A stretch of DNA of 64,000 bases from Ignavibacteriota bacterium (GTDB lineage Bacteria; Bacteroidota; Ignavibacteria; UBA10030; UBA6906): assembly GCA_016707525.1 (NCBI GenBank), contig JADJHP010000008.1, positions 248,001-312,000 on the forward strand, given 5' to 3'. Below the pieces are notes generated by a model that was given only the letters and a program-made list of their open reading frames with translations, was not told the origin of the DNA and did no database searches. Positions 1 to 8,453 of the stretch are shown here, piece by piece; position 1 is the first letter of the stretch, and every line of letters begins with the position of its first letter. Both the position numbers and the translations under genes were made by a program.

Positions 1-39
1 TCTTTTCTCTCCAATGTGATCCACCCTATCGTAGGCCTC

Positions 40-921
40 ATGCTGCAATCTGTTCCGATCCGCCTTGCGTTCGCACTGTGCCTTCTCGGTTCATCCGTGG
101 CAATCGCCCAGGTGGCGGTCACCGATGACCTCCACCGCACCGTGTCCCTGCGCGCGCCCGCCCAGCGCATCGTATCGCTGGCCCCCAGCATCACCGAGTC
201 GCTCTTCGCCATCGGCGCCGGGTTCCAGGTGGTGGGCGTGACGGATTACTGCAACTATCCGGCCGAAACGAAACTGAAGACCCGTGTCGGCGGCATGACG
301 ACGCCATCGATCGAAACCATCGCCGCGCTCCGGCCCGACCTGATCCTCGTCAGCATGGAAGGGAACCTGCGGGAGGACTTCTCCCATCTGACCGCGCTCG
401 GCGTTCCCGTTGCCGTGACCAACCCCCGGTCGCTGGAGGGCATTTACGGTTCGCTCACCATGCTCGGGACGCTCAGCGGACACGCGGACAGTGCGGCGAA
501 GGTGATCCGTGTACTCCGCGCACGGGAGAAAGCCATTGCCGGGGCGAACACGCCGAACGCCCCGCGTGCGTTGCTGCTCGTCTCCATTCAGCCGCTCATT
601 GCCGCAGGGGACCGGACATTCATCACCGAGTTGCTGACGCGTGCCGGAGCGCAGAACGTCGCTGCCGGCGTGAAGATGACCTATCCGACCCTGAACCGCG
701 AGGCGGTCGTCCACGACGACCCCGACGTCATCTTCGTCATGTCCGATGTGCTCTCGACCCCCGAAGCCCTTGTGCAGATGTACCCCGAATGGAAACGCCT
801 CTCCGCCGTACGGAACGGGCGCGTCCACCGCATCGACGCCGATATCGTCTCCCGTCCGGGCCCGCGGGCCGTGGATGGACTCCAGATCCTCTCGTCATTC
901 ATTCACCGGAACAGACCATGA
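40..921 (+). CDS. BtuF-like ABC transporter substrate-binding protein
   Basis: This is a periplasmic binding protein of the helical-backbone family that captures vitamin B12 or iron-siderophore type ligands for an ABC importer. An N-terminal hydrophobic signal peptide ends near Ala-Gln, about 24 residues in. The motif RIVSLAPSITESLFAIGAG is the typical start of the first lobe, and a GNLRED-type linker and a second lobe follow. The length of 293 aa is normal. I chose the ATG at 40; an in-frame GTG at 16 would add eight residues before the signal peptide. No permease or ATPase partner is visible, and any partner would lie upstream of the window. The stop overlaps the next start (ATGA). Ligand specificity cannot be read from the sequence. 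Confidence 0.85.
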   Translation: MLQSVPIRLAFALCLLGSSVAIAQVAVTDDLHRTVSLRAPAQRIVSLAPSITESLFAIGAGFQVVGVTDYCNYPAETKLKTRVGGMTTPSIETIAALRPDLILVSMEGNLREDFSHLTALGVPVAVTNPRSLEGIYGSLTMLGTLSGHADSAAKVIRVLRAREKAIAGANTPNAPRALLLVSIQPLIAAGDRTFITELLTRAGAQNVAAGVKMTYPTLNREAVVHDDPDVIFVMSDVLSTPEALVQMYPEWKRLSAVRNGRVHRIDADIVSRPGPRAVDGLQILSSFIHRNRP

Positions 922-1532
922 CCACTGGGAAAGCCTTCATTGCGGTAGCCGGGAATATCGGCTCCGGCAAGTCCTCACTCACCCGCCTGCTGAGCGAGGC
1001 GAACGGATGGACACCGATGTTCGAATCGGTGGAGGACAATCCGTACCTGAGCGATTTCTACGCCGACATGAAACGGTGGTCGTTCCAGTTGCAGGTGTAT
1101 TTCCTTTCCAACCGCTTCCGTTCGCACAAGTCGATCACCGAAGGGAACAATTCCGTCGTACTCGACCGTGTGATCTACGAGGATGCCGAGATCTTCGCCA
1201 GGAACCTGTATGAGATCGGGAACATGGAAAAGCGCGACTATGAGAATTATCTCGCGCTCTATGATGTGATGACCGAGTATCTGCATCCGCCGGACCTGCT
1301 GGTGTACCTGCGGGCGAACGTGGACACACTGCTGCATCAGATCTCCCTGCGCGGGCGCGACTTCGAGAAATCCATCCGCCGCGAATACCTCGAACAGCTC
1401 AACGGGCACTACGAATCGTGGATCGCACGGTACACGAAGGGGAAACTGCTGGTGGTGGAATCGGACGGCCTGGACTTCGTGAACAGACCGGAGGACCTTC
1501 GAGCGGTCCTCGCAATGATCGGGTCGAGACTG
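918..1532 (+). CDS. Deoxynucleoside kinase (dNK family), 3' end lost in anomalous sequence
   Basis: This kinase phosphorylates deoxynucleosides for dNTP salvage. The P-loop GNIGSGKSS lies at about residues 11-19. The DRVIYEDAEIFARN segment is the family DRS-like substrate/catalytic motif, and RGRDFEKSI is the LID arginine region. Family members are about 205-220 aa. Recognisable sequence runs to residue 205 (AMIGSRL), where the normal C-terminus should be close. From 1533 onward the frame stays open to 2381, but only through homopolymer-rich sequence that is not believable protein. The true stop is therefore missing or unreadable. The start overlaps the stop of the BtuF-like gene, so the two are probably co-transcribed. 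Confidence 0.85.
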
Positions 1533-2029
1533 GGCCGGTTCCCCGGGGCCCCCGGGGGCCCCCCCCTTCCCCCGCCCCCGGCCCGCGGGGGCCCCGCCGG
1601 CTTCCCGGGGAGAGGGGGGGCCGGGGCTTTGTTTCCCCCCGCCTCCTTTTCCCCCGGCCGGGGGGCCGGGGTTTGCCTCCCGTTCCGTGGGGTTTCTTTT
1701 GAAGGAGCTCTCCCCCGTTTTCTCCCCCCCCCTTTCCTCCCCCTGTTAATAGCTTCCCCGGAAAGGACGTCGTCGCCTCCCCCCCGCCCGCGGGACCGGA
1801 TTTGGTTTTGGGCTTTGGGGGAGAGTAAGGGGTTTTTCTTTGACTCGCCGGTTGTTTTGTTTCCCCCCGCCCCCCCCGACGTTTTTGTTTTGGGGGAATT
1901 TTTTGATTTTTTTTCTTTCCTTCTTGAGGTTTGGGTTTTGTTTTTTTTCGGGGGGGGGAATTTGAAATTTTTTTTGTGTTTGTTTTTTTTGGGAGAGAAA
2001 GTGATGATGCGGGGGAGGTATGGTATGGT
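1533..2029. other. Anomalous homopolymer-rich stretch, probable assembly or sequencing artefact
   Basis: Composition changes abruptly here. Between 1541 and 1740 there are only about five A residues in 200 bases, with long runs of C, G and T. From about 1840 to 1990 the sequence becomes runs of T and G. Both strands stay open for hundreds of codons because stop codons need A or T-rich triplets, yet the translations are Pro/Gly/Phe strings resembling no family. The left edge cuts the end of a kinase gene. The right edge joins the last codons of a secreted protein. I read this as a low-quality read or gap-fill bridging two real sequences. Confidence 0.75.
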
Positions 2030-2122
2030 TCGATGCCCCGGGGACTCCCGGGCGGCGCGTACCTCTCCCGGTTGCAGGCGGCGGGTGTCGTGGAAAGCCG
2101 CAGCCTGGTGGTTCTGCGATAG
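2030..2122 (+). pseudogene. C-terminal remnant of a T9SS-secreted protein (type A sorting domain)
   Basis: The frame ending in TAG at 2120-2122 reads GLPGGAYLSRLQAAGVVESR followed by SLVVLR. This matches the last strands of the Por secretion C-terminal sorting domain, whose usual form is GL.sGvYlyrl.ag....trk..llr. Only about 30 residues survive, because everything upstream is the anomalous stretch. The full gene would have encoded a large exported protein recognised by type IX secretion, in line with the PorV-like gene at 39211. This is a fragment caused by the assembly break, not necessarily a pseudogene in the cell. Confidence 0.6.
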
Positions 2123-2129
2123 CGGGGGG

Positions 2130-2933
2130 CTAGAACAACAGCAGTTTCATCGCGATGACGAGCAGGAACAGAGCGAAGATCTGTGTCAGCCGGGTGACCT
2201 TCATCTTGTTCGCAACGTTCGCACCAACGGCGGCCATCGGGATGGAACCCACGATGAGCGGCAGCGCCGTGAGCCAGTCCACATACCCCAGCGTGCCTGC
2301 CGGCACGAGCGTGTTCGTCCAACCCCTGATCACATAGCCAATGCCCGCGGCGAACGCGGTGATGACGATCGTCGCGCTTGACGTGCCCAGGGCCTTCTTC
2401 AACGGGAATTTCAGCACGGAGTGCATCACGGGGATCGACAGGACCCCGCCTCCGACCCCGGCAAGTGCGGACAGCAGCCCGACCAGAAAGCCCGTCCCCA
2501 GCAGAGGTGGTGCCTGTAACGGGGGCATCTCTTCGAACTTCTGTTTGCGCGTGTCGATCAGCATGCGCAACGCCGAGACGATCACCACGCCGGCGAAGAT
2601 CTGGCGCAGCGTCTTCCCCTGCATGCCTCCCGCAAGGATGGCGCCGATGATCCCGCCGACAACACTCGTCGCACCCATCCACACCACGGCCTTCCACACC
2701 ACATGCCCGTTCCGCCGGTACTGGATCGCGGAGGAGAGCGATGCGAACACCACGATCAGCAGGCTTGTGGCGAGGGCCATGTGCGTCGAGACCAACGACG
2801 TCACGTTGATGGCCTGATAGTACACCAGAAGGATCGGCACGAGGACGAGCCCGCCGCCGACCCCGAAGAATCCGGCCAGGAATCCGGCGAAACAACCGCC
2901 GAGCAACAGGAGGACCACGTGGAGGATTTCCAT
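2130..2933 (-). CDS. TauE/SafE family sulfite exporter / permease
   Basis: This 267-aa polytopic membrane protein of the TauE/SafE (DUF81) family probably exports sulfite, sulfoacetate or another small organic anion. The N-terminal glycine-rich repeat GFFGVGGGLVLVPILL and its internal partner SALAGVGGGVLSIPVM are the two inverted TauE signature motifs. About eight hydrophobic segments are visible. The length is normal for the family. It ends just after the T9SS remnant and lies downstream of the S41 protease gene on the same strand, with about 10 bases between them. Substrate is not assignable from sequence. Confidence 0.85.
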   Translation of the reverse strand: MEILHVVLLLLGGCFAGFLAGFFGVGGGLVLVPILLVYYQAINVTSLVSTHMALATSLLIVVFASLSSAIQYRRNGHVVWKAVVWMGATSVVGGIIGAILAGGMQGKTLRQIFAGVVIVSALRMLIDTRKQKFEEMPPLQAPPLLGTGFLVGLLSALAGVGGGVLSIPVMHSVLKFPLKKALGTSSATIVITAFAAGIGYVIRGWTNTLVPAGTLGYVDWLTALPLIVGSIPMAAVGANVANKMKVTRLTQIFALFLLVIAMKLLLF

Positions 2934-2943
2934 GGACGGGGCC

Positions 2944-4626
2944 CTATCCGCCGATCCGGCGTGAGAATTCCTTCTTGTTATGCAGCAATCCGATGGCTGC
3001 AGTGATCTGCGGATCCGTCCGGAACGAGGCCTCGATGCGTCCGCGTTCCCCCTTCTTCCGCGCCATCAATTCGATATGCAGTTCGTCGGTGATCTCTTTC
3101 TCATAGCGCTCGAACCCGCGCTCCTTCTCCTTCTGCAGCGCCTTCTGGAGCTGTTCGATGTCGCGCAGGATGTCCGCATGGTAGTGCGAGTTGTCCGCGA
3201 TACGCTTCAGCTCTCCCACATGTTTCTCGCTGTCCTCCTGGAAATCGAACTTCTCCTTCTCCAGGAAGGCCTTGAACGCCGCGAGGATCGCCGGCGTCAC
3301 CGCGGTGATGGAATCCTTTGGATGCTCATTCACATACCGGTTCGCGAACTTGAACACCATCGCCTTGCGGATCAGCTCACGCACCATCGGGCCTCCCTGG
3401 TGGAATTCCACCGTCGAGTCGGGAGAGATGCCGCCGTGCTCATACACCTTCCGCCCGTGCACGGTCTTGAATTCGCGGCGCAGACTGTCCGGCGTCACCG
3501 CAAAGACCCCGTTCTTGTCGCGGTGCATGTAATCGATCTCCTGGATGCTGCGTCCGCTCGGGATGTAATACCGTGCGGTCGTGATCTTCAACTGTGCCCC
3601 GTAGTTCAGCGGCACGATCGTCTGGACAAGCCCCTTGCCGAACGAGCGCGTCCCAACGATGAGCGCGCGGTCCAGGTCCTGCAGGCTGCCGGCCACGATC
3701 TCACTCGCGCTCGCACTGTTCCGGTCCGTGAGGACCACCAGCGGTATCGAGGACAGTAACGGCTCTTCGGTGGAAGCGTATTTCTTGTCGGCTTCCTGAC
3801 GGCGTCCGTGCGTACTGACAACGAGGCTGCCACGCGGGACGAATTTGCTCACGACATCGACGGCGGCATCGAGAAGCCCGCCGGGATTCCCACGCAGGTC
3901 GAGGACGAACCCCTTCAATTCACCGTTCAGTTTCAGTTCCTTGATCGCCTGACGCACCTCATCGCCGGCCCGGCGCGAGAACCGTTCGAGGCGCACGTAG
4001 CCGATACCATTCTCAAGCATCCCGCTGTAGGTGACGTTCTTCACCTGGATCTCTTCGCGGATGAGGACGAAGTCCAGAGGTTTCGCTTCACCGTCACGCT
4101 CGATCAGCACCTTCACCTCGCTGCCCGGATCGCCGCGCGTGAGGTTGCGGATCTCGTCCGGCTTCAGGCCGTCGACCTTCGTACCGCCGATCTCGATGAA
4201 CCGGTCGCCGGGTACGATCCCCTGCCGCTGCGCGGAGTACCCATCCATCACCGAGATGACGCGCACGAAGCCGTCACGTGTCCCGATCGTCACGCCGATG
4301 CCGCCGTACTTGCCACTCGTCATGAGATCCACTTCATCGCCGTCGTCCTTGCCGATGTACACGGTATAGGGATCGAGCGTGCCGAGCATCCCTTCAATAC
4401 CGGCCTCCATGAACTTCTCGGGGTCGATCTCATCCACATAGCTTGTGGCCACTTCCTTGTACACGCGCCCGAACACGTCGATGCTCTTGCTGATCTTCAG
4501 GAGCATGTCGCTGTCCGGTGCCATCATGAAACCCGTGAAGAGGAGTACGGCGGCGATGATGCCTGCCGCTGCGATGCGCTGGTCTCCGGTCTTCCTCGTT
4601 GCCACCTTCATTCGATCCCTCATCAT
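2944..4626 (-). CDS. S41 family carboxyl-terminal processing protease (CtpA/Prc type)
   Basis: This membrane-anchored serine protease cleaves near the C-termini of envelope proteins. The domains are a TM anchor at about residues 18-36, a PDZ domain at about 105-195 (KYGGIGVTIGTRDGF, IVPGDRFIEIGG), and then the S41 catalytic core. The core includes LDLRGNPGGLL and the DRNSASASEI nucleophile segment at 301-310. The general-base lysine is in GTRSFGKGLVQ (Lys331). A charged helical C-terminal region of about 130 residues follows. The length of 560 aa is typical of Bacteroidota homologues. The start overlaps the thymidylate kinase stop, so the two are likely co-transcribed. Confidence 0.9.
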   Translation of the reverse strand: MMRDRMKVATRKTGDQRIAAAGIIAAVLLFTGFMMAPDSDMLLKISKSIDVFGRVYKEVATSYVDEIDPEKFMEAGIEGMLGTLDPYTVYIGKDDGDEVDLMTSGKYGGIGVTIGTRDGFVRVISVMDGYSAQRQGIVPGDRFIEIGGTKVDGLKPDEIRNLTRGDPGSEVKVLIERDGEAKPLDFVLIREEIQVKNVTYSGMLENGIGYVRLERFSRRAGDEVRQAIKELKLNGELKGFVLDLRGNPGGLLDAAVDVVSKFVPRGSLVVSTHGRRQEADKKYASTEEPLLSSIPLVVLTDRNSASASEIVAGSLQDLDRALIVGTRSFGKGLVQTIVPLNYGAQLKITTARYYIPSGRSIQEIDYMHRDKNGVFAVTPDSLRREFKTVHGRKVYEHGGISPDSTVEFHQGGPMVRELIRKAMVFKFANRYVNEHPKDSITAVTPAILAAFKAFLEKEKFDFQEDSEKHVGELKRIADNSHYHADILRDIEQLQKALQKEKERGFERYEKEITDELHIELMARKKGERGRIEASFRTDPQITAAIGLLHNKKEFSRRIGG

Positions 4627-5252
4627 GGAGTGTGTACCTGATATCGTGGTGACGCTCTGAGCGCCGCCATGACCCCTGCGTGCACGTCTTCGGGTGGGCG
4701 CGTGCCGTCGATGCGCACGAACCGGCCCGGCTCGGCGGCCGCAAGGGCGAAATACCCATCGCGGACCCGCTGAAAGAACTCCCGGCCCGCCGCTTCCATG
4801 CGGTCGAAGCCTTTGCCTGCCGCCGCACGGCGCCGTTCGATCTCATCCACGGGAATGTCGATGAAGAGCGTCAGATCCGGAGCAAGGCCGCCTGTTGCGA
4901 ACGTGTTGATGGTACGGACCGCATCCATCGGAAGCCCCCGCCCGGCACCCTGGTATGCCGTCGTGGAGTCGTAATACCGGTCGCAAATGACGATCTCCCC
5001 TTTCGCGAGGGCCGGTCTGATGACGCTTGCGACAAGCTGCGCGCGGCTGGCCGAAAAAAGGAGCAGTTCCGCCCGGTCCGTCAGTTCCAGGTTCTTTTTG
5101 TCGAGGAGGATGTCCCGGATGCGTTCGGAAATGGGCGTCCCCCCGGGTTCTCGCAAAAAGCAGACAGCCCTCTCGCCGGAGAGGGCATCCACAAGCATCT
5201 TCGCCTGTGTGCTTTTTCCTGAGAAATCTATGCCTTCCAGTGTCAGAAACAT
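4623..5252 (-). CDS. tmk: Thymidylate kinase
   Basis: It converts dTMP to dTDP in the dTTP pathway. The N-terminus LTLEGIDFSGKSTQAK holds the P-loop at about residues 7-15. DRYYDSTTAYQGAGRG is the dTMP-binding DR-Y motif, and RRRAAAGKGFDR is the LID region. The 209-aa length is standard. It is transcribed divergently from the sigma factor gene at 5336 and reads directly into the S41 protease gene with a 4-base overlap. Confidence 0.95.
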   Translation of the reverse strand: MFLTLEGIDFSGKSTQAKMLVDALSGERAVCFLREPGGTPISERIRDILLDKKNLELTDRAELLLFSASRAQLVASVIRPALAKGEIVICDRYYDSTTAYQGAGRGLPMDAVRTINTFATGGLAPDLTLFIDIPVDEIERRRAAAGKGFDRMEAAGREFFQRVRDGYFALAAAEPGRFVRIDGTRPPEDVHAGVMAALRASPRYQVHTP

Positions 5253-5295
5253 GAAATAACGTACGGATTTTCACCAAGCGAAGCAACGGGTCTCC

Positions 5296-5326
5296 TTGCA
5301 CCTTATGACCCTTTTCTGTAACTTTT
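5296..5326 (+). promoter_or_regulatory. Bacteroidota-type promoter (TTG-N20-TAACTTTT) before the ECF sigma gene
   Basis: A TTG at 5296-5298 is followed after 20 bases by TAACTTTT at 5319-5326. This fits the Bacteroidota primary-sigma consensus TTG-N19/20-TAnnTTTG in seven of eight positions of the proximal box. A start about 5-8 bases downstream would leave almost no 5' leader before the ATG at 5336. No Shine-Dalgarno sequence is visible, which is consistent with a leaderless or very short-leader mRNA. Confidence 0.4.
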
Positions 5327-5335
5327 TCCGATACT

Positions 5336-5995
5336 ATGCCCCGCACCCGATCCACATCCCAGAAGTCCCGTCCGGCACCCGCTCCGTCCATTGATCCCAA
5401 GGAACAGAGAAGGCTGGATTCGCGCTCCGAGGACTCCCAGCTCATCAAAGATGCCCTCGCGGGTGATGATGCGGCGTACACGCGGCTGATGAAGAAGTAC
5501 CACGACGCGATCTTCAGTTTCATCTTCCGCATGGTGCACGACCGGGAACAGGTGGAGGACCTGACCCAGGAGGCCTTCATCAAGGCGTTCGGGTCGCTCA
5601 AGAATTTCAACGAGGAGTTCGCGTTCTCCACGTGGTTGTACAAGATCGCCACGAACAACTCCATCGATTTCATCCGCAAGCGCAAGCTGCAGATGTATTC
5701 CATCGACAAGCCGATAGAATCGAAGGACAGCGACTATACCTTCGAACTCCCCGACGATTCCTACGAAGCAGACAAGGAGCTGATCAGCGACCAGCGTGCG
5801 GTGATGCTGAAGTCGGCCATCGACCAGCTCCCCGAGAAGTACCGCCGTGTGATCATGCTCCGCCACAGCGACGAACGGTCGTACGAAGAGATCGCGGATA
5901 TGCTGAAACTCCCGATCGGGACCGTCAAAGCCCACATCTTTCGGGCCCGCGAGCTGTTGTACAAGCAACTCCGCCACCAGATCAGGCATTATTGA
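5336..5995 (+). CDS. ECF-type RNA polymerase sigma factor (sigma-70 family)
   Basis: This 219-aa alternative sigma factor has region 2 at about residues 45-120 (AYTRLMKKYHDAIFSFIFRM, EQVEDLTQEAFIKAF, WLYKIATNNSIDFIRKRK). Region 4 is at about 160-215 (LPEKYRRVIMLRHSDERSYE, then IADMLKLPIGTVKAHIFRAR). The N-terminal 30 residues are a basic, Pro/Ser-rich tail. No anti-sigma gene is adjacent. The next gene on the strand is an exported toast-rack/LiaF-like protein, about 140 bases downstream, which could be an envelope-stress target; that link is inference. Confidence 0.9.
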   Translation: MPRTRSTSQKSRPAPAPSIDPKEQRRLDSRSEDSQLIKDALAGDDAAYTRLMKKYHDAIFSFIFRMVHDREQVEDLTQEAFIKAFGSLKNFNEEFAFSTWLYKIATNNSIDFIRKRKLQMYSIDKPIESKDSDYTFELPDDSYEADKELISDQRAVMLKSAIDQLPEKYRRVIMLRHSDERSYEEIADMLKLPIGTVKAHIFRARELLYKQLRHQIRHY

Positions 5996-5998
5996 CCC

Positions 5999-6014
5999 TG
6001 CCGGCCCCCCGGCA
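5999..6014 (+). terminator. Short GC hairpin after the sigma gene
   Basis: The sequence TGCCGGCCCCCCGGCA forms a six-pair stem with a C4 loop four bases after the sigma stop codon. Only a weak T-rich tract follows (TGTCATCGTTTG), so termination here may be partial. Confidence 0.3.
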
Positions 6015-6135
6015 TGTCATCGTTTGCACGAGCCCTCCTGGCGGCATTCCTGACGGGCCATCACCGCTGCGGGCGCCCGCTCTGCAGACCACGTAACATT
6101 CCCCGGCACGCTGCCGTACCATTGTAAAGAAGACC

Positions 6136-7014
6136 ATGCGTACATCACCCATCATAGTGCTGGCCTGTACGGCCCTCGTCGCGGCGGCCACCGCCGCCTC
6201 CGGAGAGAACGGAGGCGTCAACCGTGAGATCGGCCGGACCACGGAGAAGGAACTGAAGGTCAATCTCTCTTCAGCCTTCGGCACGGTGCTGATCGGACGC
6301 GGGGAATCAGGCAAGATCCTCATCGCCGAGGCGTCCTCCGACAAGGAGGAAAGCAATGTCGTGGATGTGGAATATGCCATACGGAACCGGGTCGGGTTCC
6401 TGGACATGACGCTCGGCGAGCAGAAGATGGAGAAGAACGGCAACCACTACTCCTTCAACCTCGAACGGTTCGACAAGGGGAAGTGGTTCCTCAAGTTCAC
6501 GGATGCGATCCCCATCTCCTTCGATATCGAACTGGGCGTGGGCCGTGGCGATTTCAATCTGTCCGGCCTGCAGGTGAAGGACTTCAACCTCTCCACCGGT
6601 GCCAGTGATGTCACGCTCGCCTTCGACCAGGAGAACAGCGGGACGATCGAGAACATGAACATCGAGTCGGGGGTGAGCAAGTTCGACGCGCGCAACCTCG
6701 GCAACGCCAACTTCCGCCATTTGCGATTCCAGGGCGGGATGGGGTCCTACACGCTGGATTTCGGCGGGGCACTCAAGAACGAAGTGGATGTGGACATCGA
6801 AGTGGGGCTGGGGCTGGTCACGATCATCATCCCGGAAGAGATCGGTGCCCGGGTGATCTACGAGAACAGCTGGGTGTCACGCCTCGACTGCGACCACGAC
6901 TTCCAGCCCGAGGGCGAGAACCAGTACATCTCCACGAACTACCACAAGGCCCAGGGCCGGATGAACATCAACATCGACTCCGGACTCGGCAGCATCAAAG
7001 TGCGACGCCGCTAG
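6136..7014 (+). CDS. Exported toast-rack / LiaF-like beta-helix domain protein
   Basis: The protein has 292 aa. A signal peptide covers about residues 1-22. The rest is repeated short beta strands in the style of the toast_rack (N-terminal) and LiaF/DUF2154 (C-terminal) families: KELKVNLSSAFGTVLIGRGE, LGVGRGDFNLSGLQVKDFNL, DVDIEVGLGLVTIIIPEEIG, NINIDSGLGSIKVRRR. Family members act in envelope-stress sensing in Firmicutes, but there they carry TM segments and this one appears purely extracytoplasmic. It lies downstream of the sigma gene and convergent to the CHAT-like gene. The specific role is unknown. Confidence 0.65.
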   Translation: MRTSPIIVLACTALVAAATAASGENGGVNREIGRTTEKELKVNLSSAFGTVLIGRGESGKILIAEASSDKEESNVVDVEYAIRNRVGFLDMTLGEQKMEKNGNHYSFNLERFDKGKWFLKFTDAIPISFDIELGVGRGDFNLSGLQVKDFNLSTGASDVTLAFDQENSGTIENMNIESGVSKFDARNLGNANFRHLRFQGGMGSYTLDFGGALKNEVDVDIEVGLGLVTIIIPEEIGARVIYENSWVSRLDCDHDFQPEGENQYISTNYHKAQGRMNINIDSGLGSIKVRRR

Positions 7015-7028
7015 GAAAGCTGAATTAA

Positions 7029-7062
7029 GAACTAAGAATTCTTGGTTCGTAATTCTTAGTTC
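7029..7062. terminator. AT-rich perfect inverted repeat between convergent genes
   Basis: GAACTAAGAATT (7029-7040) and AATTCTTAGTTC (7051-7062) form a perfect 12-bp stem around a 10-base loop. It sits between the toast-rack gene (plus) and the CHAT-like gene (minus) and overlaps the TAA stop of the latter (7056-7058). Its AT content contrasts strongly with the GC-rich surroundings. It is most likely a bidirectional terminator. Confidence 0.5.
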
Positions 7063-8453
7063 ATGGTCCACGCCATGTACGCTCCCCACGCCGCCGGCGT
7101 GGAAAACTGTTTCCCCCTGATCATCTCCACCTGAGCCTTCTGCACGGCAACCTCCGCAGACACCCCCTGCAGCAACGCCGTATAGAACAACTCCCCGAAT
7201 GCTTTCTTCGCCCCGCGCGTCGGCATGAACACGTTCATCACGATCGTCCCGGAACCATTCGCACCGAGCGCGAACGGCACCAGGGCATCGAACGACGGGA
7301 TCCCCGTGCTGAGCGACGAGACCACGACGATCCGCACCGCAGGGAATGTCGTCAGCATGCTCAGGGGAATGGACCGGCTCCCTTCCCGCGATTCTCCATC
7401 CGACAGGAGGAACCGGCCGGCGAGCGGGGAACGGACCCCGAAGTCCATCGGCAGCGTCAGATGCAGCACATCCGACCGGACCGCACGGAGAGAATCCAGC
7501 GTCGCATCCCGGTGGAAGAGCATCCGTGCATCTTTGAAGAAGAAGCGGATATCACGGAGTTCATACTCCACATCCCACGGCGACGTTCCGGCAAAGCCTG
7601 CACAGGTCACGAACGCAGGAACTCCCGGCGTACTCGTGGAGGGAAATCGCAGACCGGTGAGGTACTGCACCGGGGATCGCTCAATAAGATAGGGCGAACC
7701 CGGAACAGGCGCACGGCGCAGGGCGTGGATCGGGAACGGCTGCATCCCCTCGGGGAACAGCACGAACAACCGCATCCCCGGCTTCAGCAGCGGCTCCACC
7801 GGCAGAAGCAACGCTTCGTACAGCGTCCGGGTCAGCGTCTGAACCTCAACACCCTGCGGAGGCCTGGGTTTCCCTCCCTCTTCTCCATCCACAGTCTGCG
7901 CACGCAGTGCGGCAAGATACGCATCGATCGCTTGCGCGATCCTGTCCGGTGGTTGCACGGATACACGGACCGTGCTGCCCGCGGAGGTGATGACCGCAAC
8001 CGAGACCGAACGCCTTCCCTGAATGAACGTGAGCAGTGCGCTGTTCGCTGGAACCCGTTTCTGAACATCGGATGGCAGTTCCTCCGGCAAGCGGGCAAGC
8101 GGAAGGAACTCGGGCGCGAGACGCGCGATGTCTTCCGCGGCTTCCGCGATACCAATGGTCGCACGTTCCATCACGCCAAGGATGTCTTCGCGCACCGGGA
8201 CATGCGAGGACGCTCTCGCCAGCACACGTTCCTGCTGATATTCCGCCCCGCGATGGAGCGCCTGCTGGTCCGCACAGAACGACAGCACGGAATCCGGGTC
8301 CGCTTCCCCGATCCTGAAGACACCCGGGCTCAGCCGGAGCATCATTGCCCGGACGGTGCGCCGCTGCTGTGCCAGGAATGCTTCATCGGTACGGCTGAGC
8401 TGGAGGAGAAGCGCAACGAGCCCCTGCGATGGGTCTTCCCCGGGATCACGCAC
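7056..8453 (-). CDS. CHAT-like domain protein with degenerate catalytic site
   Basis: The C-terminal about 250 residues align by pattern with CHAT (caspase-HetF-associated) domains: LRDIRFFFKDARMLFHRDAT, DVLHLTLPMDFG, RIVVVSSLSTG, then a PTRGAKKAFGELFYTALLQG helix and a WGAYMAW end. The catalytic His of the usual LHLATHG is replaced (LHLTLPM), and the Cys of VVLSACETG is Ser (VVVSSLSTG). It is therefore probably a non-proteolytic member. The start is uncertain. A GTG at 8453 overlaps the end of the TPR lipoprotein gene by 8 bases, and the frame is open further upstream (to 8696) only as an overlap. TPR and CHAT are normally one polypeptide, so a frameshift near 8450 is an alternative. Confidence 0.65.
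   Translation of the reverse strand: MRDPGEDPSQGLVALLLQLSRTDEAFLAQQRRTVRAMMLRLSPGVFRIGEADPDSVLSFCADQQALHRGAEYQQERVLARASSHVPVREDILGVMERATIGIAEAAEDIARLAPEFLPLARLPEELPSDVQKRVPANSALLTFIQGRRSVSVAVITSAGSTVRVSVQPPDRIAQAIDAYLAALRAQTVDGEEGGKPRPPQGVEVQTLTRTLYEALLLPVEPLLKPGMRLFVLFPEGMQPFPIHALRRAPVPGSPYLIERSPVQYLTGLRFPSTSTPGVPAFVTCAGFAGTSPWDVEYELRDIRFFFKDARMLFHRDATLDSLRAVRSDVLHLTLPMDFGVRSPLAGRFLLSDGESREGSRSIPLSMLTTFPAVRIVVVSSLSTGIPSFDALVPFALGANGSGTIVMNVFMPTRGAKKAFGELFYTALLQGVSAEVAVQKAQVEMIRGKQFSTPAAWGAYMAWTMN

Noticed and set aside
1399..2895. Minus-strand 498-codon frame through the anomalous stretch
   Set aside because: It spans the TauE/SafE gene in another frame and the homopolymer region; no part resembles protein.
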